A stretch of 64,000 bases of DNA from Nostoc sp. NMS9 (GTDB lineage: Bacteria > Cyanobacteriota > Cyanobacteriia > Cyanobacteriales > Nostocaceae): the NCBI RefSeq assembly GCF_017114995.1, contig NZ_JABXKL010000054.1, positions 49,071 through 113,070 of the forward strand, in the 5' to 3' direction. The notes under the pieces were generated by a model, which was not told where the DNA came from, ran no database searches, and was given only the letters and a program-made list of their open reading frames with translations. Below, piece by piece: positions 25,204-34,060 of the stretch (the stretch's first letter is position 1; every line of letters starts with the position of its first letter). The position numbers and the translations under genes are program-made.

Positions 25204-25276
25204 ATTTTTAGACAAATGACTAATGACAAATGACCAATAACCAATGACCAATGACAAATGACAAATGACAAATTCT
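25204..25276. repeat. Heptamer repeat run, right flank, entering the gldG start
   Basis: A run of TGACAAA/TGACCAA heptamers, inverted relative to the left-hand run, ends exactly at the start of the GldG-like gene. The ATG at 25265 belongs to the repeat, so the true start is more likely ATG 25277. Confidence 0.75.
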
Positions 25277-26983
25277 ATGAAGATAGTTGCAAAAAAGAAA
25301 CTGTGGAAATATCTGTTTTGGTTGGGCCCATTCCTAATTGCTATCGGCTTAACAGTTGGATTAGTCTCTGAACAATGGGGATTAATTCCATTAGCATTTA
25401 TAATTACGGGAATTGTTATTAGTGGATTGGGTATAATATGGCAAAGCTATCAGAGTAAATGGTGGAACCGTCGTTCTACCCAAGCTGGGACTAATGCCCT
25501 AGTGGCGACTTTCGCAGTATTAGCAATTTTAGGATTGATTAACTTTTTGGGGACTCGCTATCACTTGCGGGCAGACTTAACAGAGGCTCAATTATTTACT
25601 CTTGCACCCCAGTCACGCGAATTAGTAAGAGTTTTACCACAGCCAGTTAAAGTGTGGGTGTTTGATATTAACCAAAATCCCCAAGACCGAGAACTGTTAG
25701 AAAATTATCAGCGCCAAAGCTCAAAATTTAAATACGAGTATATCGATCCCCAAGCTAGACCAGGACTTGCAGAAAAGTTTGGCGTCAAAGATTATGGAGA
25801 AGTTTACCTAGAATCTGGTGATAAACGGCAATTAGTACAGACGGTAAATGAAAATGAGCGATTATCAGAAATCAGATTAACTAGTCGCCTGCAACAACTA
25901 ACAAATTCAACCACAGCTAAAGTTTACTTACTCCAAGGTCATGGCGAACGCCAATTTTCGGCTGGTAAAGGTGCAATATCACAAGCAGTTCAGGGATTAG
26001 GCGATAAAAACTTTACAACATCACCGTTGAATTTAGGAGAAACTTCCAAAATTCCTCAAGATGCGGCTGTCGTAATAGTGGCTGGCCCCAAACGAGGACT
26101 GTTTGAGGGTGAAGTCAAAGCTTTGCAAGAATATCTTAATCGCGGTGGTAACTTACTGCTGATGATTGATCCTAATACCGATCCCAAACTTAACAGCTTG
26201 CTACAAGAGTGGGGTGTTCGTCTAGATAATCGTTTAGCAGTCGATGTCTCTGGCGAAAGCGTCGTGGGACTTGGCCCTGCTGCGCCCTTAGTGACAGAAT
26301 ATGGACAACATCCGATTACCAAAGATTTCGGTAACGGCAATTCTTTTTATCCGATTGCCAGACCACTGGAAATTACCTCTGTGCCTGGGGTTCAGGCTAC
26401 TCCACTGCTACGAACCAAACCCTATCCCAAGAGTTGGGCGGAAAGCGACCTCCAAAGCGAAAAATTGGAGTTTAATGCAGATAAAGACCTGAAAGGGCCT
26501 TTAACCTTGGGTGTTGCCTTAACCAGAAAACAAACACCCAAATCTCCTTCCACTCCCCAAGCTTCACCCACACCTTCACCTCTACCATCACCAACCACTC
26601 AAAGCAAGACTAGCCCGACTCCTTCCCCCTCTCCCAAGACTCCGCAAGCGTTACCCCTACCATCACCAACCAGTCAAGGGAAGGCTTCGCCCACTCCCTC
26701 ATCTCAAACAGCCACTGAGTCACGGTTAGTAGTTTTAGGAAATTCCGATTTCGCCACCGATGGTTTGTTTCAACAGCAATTAAATGGAGATGTATTCCTG
26801 AACTCAGTTACTTGGCTGAGTCAACAGGATCAGCAACCCCTTTCCATTCGTCCCAAAGAACCGAAAAATCGGCGGATAACCCTGACAACCACACAAGGTA
26901 ATCTTTTAATATTGTCATCTCTGTTAGTTTTACCCTTAATTGGATTTGCGATCGCAGTTATTATTTGGTGGAAACGACGGTAA
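25277..26983 (+). CDS. GldG-like ABC auxiliary protein
   Basis: 568 residues from ATG 25277. Two hydrophobic segments lie at the N-terminus and a third (around SSLLVLPLIGFAIAVIIWW) at the very end before the basic tail KRR. Between them is a periplasmic GldG-type domain with QARPGLAEKFGVKDYGEVYL, AKVYLLQGHGERQF and GGNLLLMIDPNTDP. About 60 residues before the end there is a low-complexity linker rich in Pro, Ser and Thr, unusual for the family core and probably flexible. It belongs to the gldA-gldF operon but is separated from it by an opposite-strand gene, so it may need its own promoter. Confidence 0.82.
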   Translation: MKIVAKKKLWKYLFWLGPFLIAIGLTVGLVSEQWGLIPLAFIITGIVISGLGIIWQSYQSKWWNRRSTQAGTNALVATFAVLAILGLINFLGTRYHLRADLTEAQLFTLAPQSRELVRVLPQPVKVWVFDINQNPQDRELLENYQRQSSKFKYEYIDPQARPGLAEKFGVKDYGEVYLESGDKRQLVQTVNENERLSEIRLTSRLQQLTNSTTAKVYLLQGHGERQFSAGKGAISQAVQGLGDKNFTTSPLNLGETSKIPQDAAVVIVAGPKRGLFEGEVKALQEYLNRGGNLLLMIDPNTDPKLNSLLQEWGVRLDNRLAVDVSGESVVGLGPAAPLVTEYGQHPITKDFGNGNSFYPIARPLEITSVPGVQATPLLRTKPYPKSWAESDLQSEKLEFNADKDLKGPLTLGVALTRKQTPKSPSTPQASPTPSPLPSPTTQSKTSPTPSPSPKTPQALPLPSPTSQGKASPTPSSQTATESRLVVLGNSDFATDGLFQQQLNGDVFLNSVTWLSQQDQQPLSIRPKEPKNRRITLTTTQGNLLILSSLLVLPLIGFAIAVIIWWKRR

Positions 26984-27053
26984 GAAGTGAGTTAGGAGTT
27001 TGGATTTATAAATATTAACTCCTCACCAATGACAAATGACAAATGACTAAAAA

Positions 27054-27680
27054 ATGAAATTGCCACGAACGACTTTAATTTTGATATTGCTAGCCCTGGG
27101 TTTAGGTGGTTTTGTTTACTTTTATGAAATTCGGGGTGCAACTCAGCGCGAAGAAATAAAGGAGCAAAAGCAGAAAATTTTCTCTTTTGGAGAAGATGAT
27201 GTGCAGTCTTTAACAATCAAGACAAAAAAATTCACCCTGAATCTGGAACGTAGCCCGGAATCTTCTAGTAACCCCAAGTGGTTAATCAAATCTCCGATAT
27301 CGGGTCCAGCAAATGACGCTATTGTTTCTTATTTAATGGATTTGTTAGTCAAAGATAATAGCGATCGCACTTTATCAACTCCAGCAAAACACCTTGGAGA
27401 ATTTGCTTTAGATCCACCCCAAGCAACTATTAATATCACCCTGAAAAACCGACAAAGCCATCAGTTGATTTTGGGTAAATCTAACTTTAACGGTCGTTTC
27501 TTGTATGCTCAAGCTGACCCTGCGGCGAAACCTGATGGTAATATAAATGTGCTGTTGGTATCTACAGATTTTGCAAATGCCGTGAATCGGGAATTATCAG
27601 AGTGGAAACAACCTGTAGATAATAGTCAAAAACTACCTCCGCTCACCATTCCTAAGCCAACTCCGACAAATAGCAAATAA
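27054..27680 (+). CDS. DUF4340 protein of the gld-type ABC system
   Basis: 208 residues. One N-terminal membrane anchor (TTLILILLALGLGGFVYFYEI) is followed by a DUF4340 domain with FSFGEDDVQSLTIKTKKFTLNLER, WLIKSPISGPANDAIVSYL and HQLILGKSNFNGRFLY. Proteins of this type are encoded next to GldG and are thought to act with it on the outer face of the membrane. A short Pro/Thr-rich tail closes it. It lies 70 bases after the GldG-like gene, behind another short heptamer run. Confidence 0.78.
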   Translation: MKLPRTTLILILLALGLGGFVYFYEIRGATQREEIKEQKQKIFSFGEDDVQSLTIKTKKFTLNLERSPESSSNPKWLIKSPISGPANDAIVSYLMDLLVKDNSDRTLSTPAKHLGEFALDPPQATINITLKNRQSHQLILGKSNFNGRFLYAQADPAAKPDGNINVLLVSTDFANAVNRELSEWKQPVDNSQKLPPLTIPKPTPTNSK

Positions 27681-27706
27681 TTAATTCCAAATCTGACGCT
27701 ATTACT

Positions 27707-28561
27707 ATGACAAATCCGACAGCAACATTGCTGATTTCCTGCCCCGATCAACGGGGACTGGTGGCGAAATTTGCCAATTTCATCTATTCTAACGGTGGTA
27801 ATATTATCCATGCAGATCAGCACACAGATTTTGCCGCTGGGTTATTCCTCACGCGCATTGAATGGCAGTTAGATGGGTTCAATTTACCGCGAGAGTTTAT
27901 TGCGCCTGCATTTAATGCAATTGCTCAACCTTTAGGTGCTAAGTGGGAAATACGTTTTTCTGATACAGTACCACGCATTGCTATTTGGGTAAGTCGGCAA
28001 GACCATTGTCTATTTGATTTAATTTGGCGACAACGTGCCAAAGAATTTATTGCTGAAATTCCTTTAATTATTAGTAACCATTATAATTTAAAGGTAGTGG
28101 CAGAACAATTTAATATTGACTTTCAGCACATTCCCATAAATAAAGATAATAAAGCAGAACAAGAAACCCAACAATTAGAATTACTACGTCAGTACAAAAT
28201 AGATTTAGTTGTATTGGCGAAATATATGCAGATTGTTAGTGCAGATTTTATTAGTCAATTTCCGCAAATTATTAATATACATCACTCATTTTTACCAGCT
28301 TTTATCGGAGCAAACCCTTATCACCGAGCTTTTGAACGGGGTGTGAAAATTATTGGTGCAACTGCCCATTACGCCACTGCTGATTTAGATGCAGGCCCAA
28401 TCATTGAACAAGATGTGGTGCGAGTTAGTCACCGAGATGAAGTTGATGATTTGGTGAGAAAAGGCAAAGATTTGGAGAGAGTTGTATTAGCAAGAGCGGT
28501 GCGATCGCACTTGCAAAATCGTGTATTAGTATATGGAAATAGAACAGTAGTTTTTGAGTGA
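27707..28561 (+). CDS. purU: Formyltetrahydrofolate deformylase
   Basis: 284 residues, the usual length. An N-terminal ACT domain (LLISCPDQRGLVAKFANFIY) is followed by the formyltransferase-fold catalytic domain with INIHHSFLPAFIGANPYHRA and ATADLDAGPIIEQDVVRV, which include the Asn, His and Asp of the active site. The enzyme releases formate from 10-formyl-THF, supplying formate for purine synthesis and balancing one-carbon pools. It lies 26 bases after the DUF4340 gene but has no functional link to it. Confidence 0.93.
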   Translation: MTNPTATLLISCPDQRGLVAKFANFIYSNGGNIIHADQHTDFAAGLFLTRIEWQLDGFNLPREFIAPAFNAIAQPLGAKWEIRFSDTVPRIAIWVSRQDHCLFDLIWRQRAKEFIAEIPLIISNHYNLKVVAEQFNIDFQHIPINKDNKAEQETQQLELLRQYKIDLVVLAKYMQIVSADFISQFPQIINIHHSFLPAFIGANPYHRAFERGVKIIGATAHYATADLDAGPIIEQDVVRVSHRDEVDDLVRKGKDLERVVLARAVRSHLQNRVLVYGNRTVVFE

Positions 28562-28677
28562 TTTTATATCCGAACGAATGTAATTGTACGAAAAATGAGT
28601 ATAAAAATATTAAGAGTTATCGCTGGGTTTGCGAAAGCGAAGTTAAATAGTTAACAGCCTGATAGTAAGAAGATATT

Positions 28678-29523
28678 ATGATCCCTGACAACTTCATCGT
28701 CCGCAAAATGAACAGGTCGGAAATTGATTTGGCGATTACTTGGGCAGCAAGCGAAGGTTGGAATCCAGGAAGGTATGATGCTGAATCTTTTTATCAAACT
28801 GACAAGAACGGTTTTTTATTGGGCGAGTTGAATGGTGAGCCGGTGGGGTGCATTTCTGCTGTTGCTTACAATCAACACTTCAGTATTCTAGCTTTTTACA
28901 TTGTGAAACCCCAGTTTCGTGGGCAGGGGTTGGGTATGAAAATTTGGAAGACAGCAATTGACTATCTAGGTGCTGACCGTAACATCGGTTTGGATGGTGT
29001 AGTAGCTCAACAAGATAACTACAAAAAGTCTGGCTTCCAAATCGCTTATAACCATATTCGTTATCAAGGGGTGGGTGGCGGTGTTGTGCCTGCTGATATC
29101 GTCGAACTGAAAACAGTGCCTTTTGAAGAATTGGTAGCTTACGATTGCCAACTTTTTCCTTCTAAGCGTTCACTGTTTCTGCGACATTGGATTGAACAGC
29201 CAGAAAGTGCTGCTTTCGGGTTTCTCAAAAATGGATATCTTGTTGGTTACGGAGTTATCCGGTCTGCTTATACAGGTTTTCGGATTGGGCCACTGTTTGC
29301 TAATGACGAACAGATTGCTGAAGCATTATTTCAAGCATTGCTTGCAGAAAATCCTCATGCTCCAGTGTTTGTTGATGTGCCGGATGCAAATGTACAAGCG
29401 ATTAACCTAGTTCAACGTTACCAATTGCAGCCAGTCTCTCAAACTGCTCGGATGTACACTAAAGAAATTCCTAGTTTACCTATTAATCGCGTCTTTGCTG
29501 TGACAAGTGTGGAACTAGGTTAG
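28678..29523 (+). CDS. GNAT-family N-acetyltransferase with C-terminal extension
   Basis: 281 residues. The first half is a GNAT domain with the acetyl-CoA-binding loop FRGQGLGMKIWK and the later KKSGFQIAYNHIRYQG. The second half is another acetyltransferase-like domain (GYLVGYGVIRSAYTGFRIGPLFA, VFVDVPDANVQAINLVQRY), as in proteins that join GNAT to a GNAT-18 type domain. The substrate is unknown. It lies alone, about 120 bases after purU. Confidence 0.85.
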   Translation: MIPDNFIVRKMNRSEIDLAITWAASEGWNPGRYDAESFYQTDKNGFLLGELNGEPVGCISAVAYNQHFSILAFYIVKPQFRGQGLGMKIWKTAIDYLGADRNIGLDGVVAQQDNYKKSGFQIAYNHIRYQGVGGGVVPADIVELKTVPFEELVAYDCQLFPSKRSLFLRHWIEQPESAAFGFLKNGYLVGYGVIRSAYTGFRIGPLFANDEQIAEALFQALLAENPHAPVFVDVPDANVQAINLVQRYQLQPVSQTARMYTKEIPSLPINRVFAVTSVELG

Positions 29524-29733
29524 AAACAGACAAACAATGTGTTTAGACCCCTAATATACAATCCCACTGTGAGCGCGTGAGTTTTTCTATGAGTCTATGG
29601 TAATATAGGACTCCGATTTGATTTTTGAAAACATACTGAGACTGAAAAGCCCGTTTTATTAGGGTTTTATCTAAAATCTTGTTCAGAAATCAGATAGGAG
29701 TCTTATAGAACAGTAGTATTTCTGTACCTCACG

Positions 29734-29765
29734 TTGGCGTAGCCTCTCGTAGAGAAGTTGAAATC
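29734..29765. repeat. Dispersed repeat of GGCGTAGCCTCTCGTAGAGAAG type
   Basis: A short hairpin-forming repeat of another common Nostoc family (GTAGCCTCTCGTAGAGAAG). It lies in the gene-free gap 29524-29966, which otherwise holds the hairpin at 29782 and a pyrimidine-rich CTTCTGCCTCCT run near 29900. Confidence 0.5.
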
Positions 29766-29781
29766 TGCTGTATATACAAAC

Positions 29782-29803
29782 AAAGTCCGCCTAAGCGGAC
29801 TTT
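29782..29803. terminator. Strong hairpin, probable bidirectional terminator
   Basis: AAAGTCCGC, loop CTAA, GCGGACTTT: a perfect nine-base stem with A/T runs on both sides, in the gap between convergent genes (acetyltransferase ending at 29523 and the minus-strand gene ending at 29967). Confidence 0.6.
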
Positions 29804-29966
29804 AAGAATAGTTATTTCAAGAATCGCCGTAAGCAAGTCGGTGGGAAAAAACACAACCATATTAAGAAAGATAAACAAGGCTCAAACTCTCTTCCCTTCT
29901 GCCTCCTACCTTCTGCCTCCTGCCTCATCCTAACTACAAATATTTACGCCGTTCTACTTAGGTGTT

Positions 29967-31253
29967 TTAGTTGGCTGAAACTAACTCTGTCTCATCTTTC
30001 GATTCATCTCTGATTTTAAAGTAGTAATAAAGATTACCAACAGTTAAGTCTGATGCCTGTTGCAAATTAGATGTAATTAATGTTTTATAACCAGTAATTC
30101 CAGCTTGTTGACTAATATAAAATTCATACTCTCGACGTAGTTCCGGCTCGAATATAAATAACAACTGGTCACGAAGCGAGTAGAAATGAGATTTTTCGGC
30201 TAAACTCTCATATACTAATTGCTCTGGCGGTTCTGCTACATTGATTGTGGAGTTGTGAGTCTCTGGACTATTAAAATCAGCACTACTTAAAAGCTTTAAT
30301 TCTGATGAAGGAAGCGATCCCATCCAATCAACATGATTTTGCCACGAATCCAATACCGCTAAATCATGATTTTTAATGCGAATAATTTCAGGAAAGAGAA
30401 AATCAAGTTCATCATGTGATTCACAGCGATTAATCACAGTGAGAGCATCTTCACAGATTTTATCTTGGAGTAGGATGAGGCGATCGCTCACTGCTGAAAC
30501 CTCATTCTGCACTTGATAAGTTGCAACAATTACCTGTTCAATTATCCAAGCGCATTCGAGTCTGCGTAGTTGACCAGCTGCACAGGCTTCTTCCAGTAGA
30601 TGCGGATTGCTGTAATCTGCTAAAGCCGCAAATAACATTCCCCTAACACCATCAATCTCAGCATTTCTTCGGCTGAAATCTTGCAATTGCATCGCTGAAC
30701 GGAAGCGGTTCATCGCCTGGATAAACACTCCATACGCCCTCACTAAAGCTGTGCGATGCTGTTCAAATTTGATATCTTGGGCTACTTGTTCGATTATTTG
30801 TCTAACTTCTACTCCTTGGTCTTTTAAGGCTTGTTTCAAGTCAATAAAGCCGTTTTTGACTTCTAGCCTCATTTGCTCTACTTCTTTTCTTAATTTCATT
30901 GTTTGGTGCAGGTTGACTGCTGTCAGTGCTACACCTGCTACTGTTCCCACACCAATCAAGGCTGTAGTTGCTTGCAGCACACCCAAGCTAGTCTGTATAG
31001 TTTGCAAGCCATTTAATACAGATGTAAAACCTTGCTGAGTTTGATACATCTGCGCCCCACTCGTTACTAGATTTGAAGCTGTTATCAGTGGAGATAAAGG
31101 GCTGTTGTTAACAGTAGCACCAATAGCATGACCTACAAACTGTCCAGTAACTGTATCTCTAGCCATGCTTAAGGGTACTCCATTGCTAAAGACTTGTAGA
31201 TATTTCCCAGCATCAATACCAGCTTGGATTGCAGGCGTAAATTGGAACAGCAT
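29967..31253 (-). CDS. Unrecognised membrane/coiled-coil protein opposite a dynamin gene
   Basis: 428 residues. I do not recognise the family. Residues 1-70 are polar with Gly/Ser. Residues 90-114 are a Gly/Ala-rich hydrophobic stretch (ALIGVGTVAGVALTAVNL) able to enter a membrane. A long charged helix with coiled-coil character follows (KLRKEVEQMRLEVKNGFIDLKQALKDQG at about 120-147 in overlapping heptads), then a mostly helical domain to the end. It diverges from the TerB-dynamin gene with 141 bases between the starts, so the two may share control. The layout suggests a membrane-associated partner of the GTPase, but that is inference. Confidence 0.6.
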   Translation of the reverse strand: MLFQFTPAIQAGIDAGKYLQVFSNGVPLSMARDTVTGQFVGHAIGATVNNSPLSPLITASNLVTSGAQMYQTQQGFTSVLNGLQTIQTSLGVLQATTALIGVGTVAGVALTAVNLHQTMKLRKEVEQMRLEVKNGFIDLKQALKDQGVEVRQIIEQVAQDIKFEQHRTALVRAYGVFIQAMNRFRSAMQLQDFSRRNAEIDGVRGMLFAALADYSNPHLLEEACAAGQLRRLECAWIIEQVIVATYQVQNEVSAVSDRLILLQDKICEDALTVINRCESHDELDFLFPEIIRIKNHDLAVLDSWQNHVDWMGSLPSSELKLLSSADFNSPETHNSTINVAEPPEQLVYESLAEKSHFYSLRDQLLFIFEPELRREYEFYISQQAGITGYKTLITSNLQQASDLTVGNLYYYFKIRDESKDETELVSAN

Positions 31254-31394
31254 ATTTCTAAGTTGCTAAAAGCTAATTTTCTTGAGCCTAACTGGTATAA
31301 AAAAGTAAAGATAACCGTATTTATTCGGTATATTAATTAATTTTGTCTAAATCTGGGCATACTAAGCCTGAAAACTTATCACTTTACATAGTTT

Positions 31395-33968
31395 ATGGAT
31401 ACTTCACTAGTTAGCTCTCAGGCTGTTGAGCTATTGTCACAGATTACTGGACAAAAGCTGACTCTAAAAAATCTCACACCACCCGTGATATTTCTGGCAA
31501 ATTTAGTCACGGTGCTACTGGGAGTGATATTTGTAGATGGAACAGTAGCAGAGTCAGAAAAGTAACGTTTACTGACAACCCTTTATCGATTTAGTATTCC
31601 AGAAAGTGATGTGCGTAAGTTGACACATTTGATGATTAAGGGAGTCAAAGAAAATCAAGTTTATAAGCAAGTTAATAACTTACTAGCATTGGCGGCTCCG
31701 CTTTCAGAGTCAGAAAAACTTTTGTTGATTGGTTTTGGCTATGAAATGTCAGCAGCAGATGGTGAAATTGACTTATGCGAGAAAAAGTATTTGGAGATAG
31801 TCGCCAAACACTTAGGCATTCAACCGCAACATTTAGCAGTTTTTGAGGCTGGTTTTACTCATCAAGAAAATGTGGAGCCTGTTGATTTAAATGAAGTGCA
31901 TTTTTTACTCAGCCCTGCTCGCTTTCAGGAACTGGATACTATATTTGTCAAGGCTGCAAGTGATATGCTAGCCGCTCTACCTGCTAAACCAGAACACAAA
32001 ATAACTAAACAGCATAGCAATATATCCTATAGGGAGTTGGCAAAATTCCAGGAAAATCGTAAGCAATTAGAAACTTATTGTGGTCAAATTTCTCAAATAG
32101 TTAAAGATTGTAATGAGCGTAGCTTCTTACCTTACACTTTAATAGAAGAGATAGAAAAAGTATCTAAAAAAATAAAATTACAACGGTTTCGTTTAGCAGT
32201 TGTAGGCGAATTTAGTAAAGGAAAATCAACCTTACTGAATGCCTTGTTAGGTGAAGAAATCCAACCTGTAAGAGAAATTCCTTGTAGCGGCGCTGTGACA
32301 GTTTTGAAATATGGAATACAAAAGCGAATAATTTGTAGATATCAAAATGGAACAGAGGAAGAGATTACTTTTGAAGAATATCAACTAAAGGCAACGATTT
32401 CAGAAAATGCAGCTATAGATTGCCTAAGTGATGAATTGGCTGATTCTCAAATTGATGAAATTGTTTTTGAGCATCCTGATTTAGAGTTATGTAGTAGTGG
32501 GGTAGAAATTGTAGATTCTCCAGGATTAAATGAACATCCTGACCGTACTAAGATAACTCAAAAACTTCTTAAAGATACTGATGCAGTTATATTTCTAACT
32601 AATGCCTCATGTTCTCTAACTCAAGTAGAACGCGACTTACTCCATGATCTGAAAAATCAACTAAATTATGGTAAAGAAAATGAACCTGCAAATAATCTTT
32701 TTGTAGTAGGGAATTTTATAGATTTAGTGCGTAGTGATAAGGGACGTGAGCAGGTTAGACAGAGAATCGAAAGATTTGTAAATGGTCAAAATCCTATAAT
32801 TGTAGGTGAAAACAGAGTTCATTTAATTTCTGCTCAAGCTACGCTAGAGGCAATCTTGCAGGAAGATGAAAATGAGTATTTGAAAGCCTTCCAAAATTTT
32901 ACTCAGTCTATTGATAAATTTCTGACTTTTGACAGTGGAAAACTGAAAATTAAGCACTTTATTACTCAAATAAATGCAGTCACACAAAAAAGTTTAGATG
33001 GATTATATCAATTTGAGGATATTTTAAAGGGTAAAATTCAAATTTCGGAAGCAGAAAAGCAGAAAATTTTGGAAAAAATAGGAGAAGCTAGTGGGCGAGA
33101 TGTCAAAATTAAAAACTTAGCAGAAATTAAACAAAAAGAAGTAATTAAACAAGCTACTCATTCATGGACTAAGTGGCGTGAAGAACTGAAAGAAAATATT
33201 ACTCAACAAAGTCAACACTGGGATTCGCCATACAGTCCTGCTTTTAGTCAATATAAACTCATTAAGGACTACATAAATCAGTTTACTAAAACTGTGTCAT
33301 GAGAAATAGATACATGGGGTAATACAAAAGTTAAAGATGTCATTTTGCTCAAGAATATTGAAGATTTAGATGTAAAAATAGCTGATGAGCTAAATGCCAT
33401 TCAAAGTGAATTTCAAAGCATAGATATGCAGATACAAACAAATTTAAGTCAACAACTTAAACTTTCAATCAATGGTATAAATGATGATTTTATGGGTTTG
33501 GGAGGAATTGGTGGTGGTCTTGGAATTGGTGGTGCTTTAGCTGCTGGATTAATGGTATTTACAGGGTTTGGATTTATTGCTATAGTTCTTGCAAGCCTGG
33601 CTGCTGCAATCGCTGGTTCATTTGGTTTAGGAATGCTAGATTTTGATGGACTAAAAAACAAAATAAAGGCGAAAGTAATTGAAATAGGATTTCAAAAATT
33701 CAATGAGTCAATGGATAAAAATAAATTACCAACGCAGTTAGATGAAATTCTTAACTCAGTCTTTAATAGCCGAGTTGAATCAGCTAGTCGAGTAATTGCA
33801 GAAGCGATCGCACTTTACGAAAATCTCCTAGAACAGCAGGAAAAGGCTCACAATGAAACTCTGGAACAACGTGAGGCTGAAAAGATATGGATTTACCAAC
33901 AGCGCCAAGAACTTGAGCAGGTACAGAATGGGCTGGAAACCATTCTCAGTAAATGCGCCATTGTTTAA
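31395..33968 (+). pseudogene. TerB-dynamin GTPase gene with two in-frame stops
   Basis: One frame spans 858 codons from ATG 31395 to 33968, broken only by TAA at 31563 (codon 57) and TGA at 33300 (codon 636); no frameshift occurs. N-terminal part (about 30-150): a TerB-like helical domain (GVIFVDGTVAESEK before the stop, GFGYEMSAADGEIDLCEKKYL after it). Then a dynamin-type GTPase: G1 GEFSKGKST at about 271, G3 DSPGL and G4-like NFID. The tail has a Gly/Ala-rich hydrophobic hairpin (GGALAAGLMVFTGFGFIAI) like the membrane paddle of bacterial dynamins, then helices. The middle piece can still be translated from 31611 (ATG not present; GTG/TTG region), but the paddle is separated by the second stop. 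Full function is therefore unlikely without readthrough. Confidence 0.8.
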
Positions 33969-34060
33969 TCGCCTTCCTTACAGAGAAAAAATAGTTATTT
34001 CAAGAATGGCTAAAATGCTTTAAGAAGCGATCGCGCTTTGTTATAGTCGCCAGTTTAATA

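Noticed and set aside
31395..33968. Two or three separate genes instead of one broken gene
   Set aside because: All pieces are in the same frame, the breaks fall inside domains, and the later pieces lack ribosome-binding sites and good starts.
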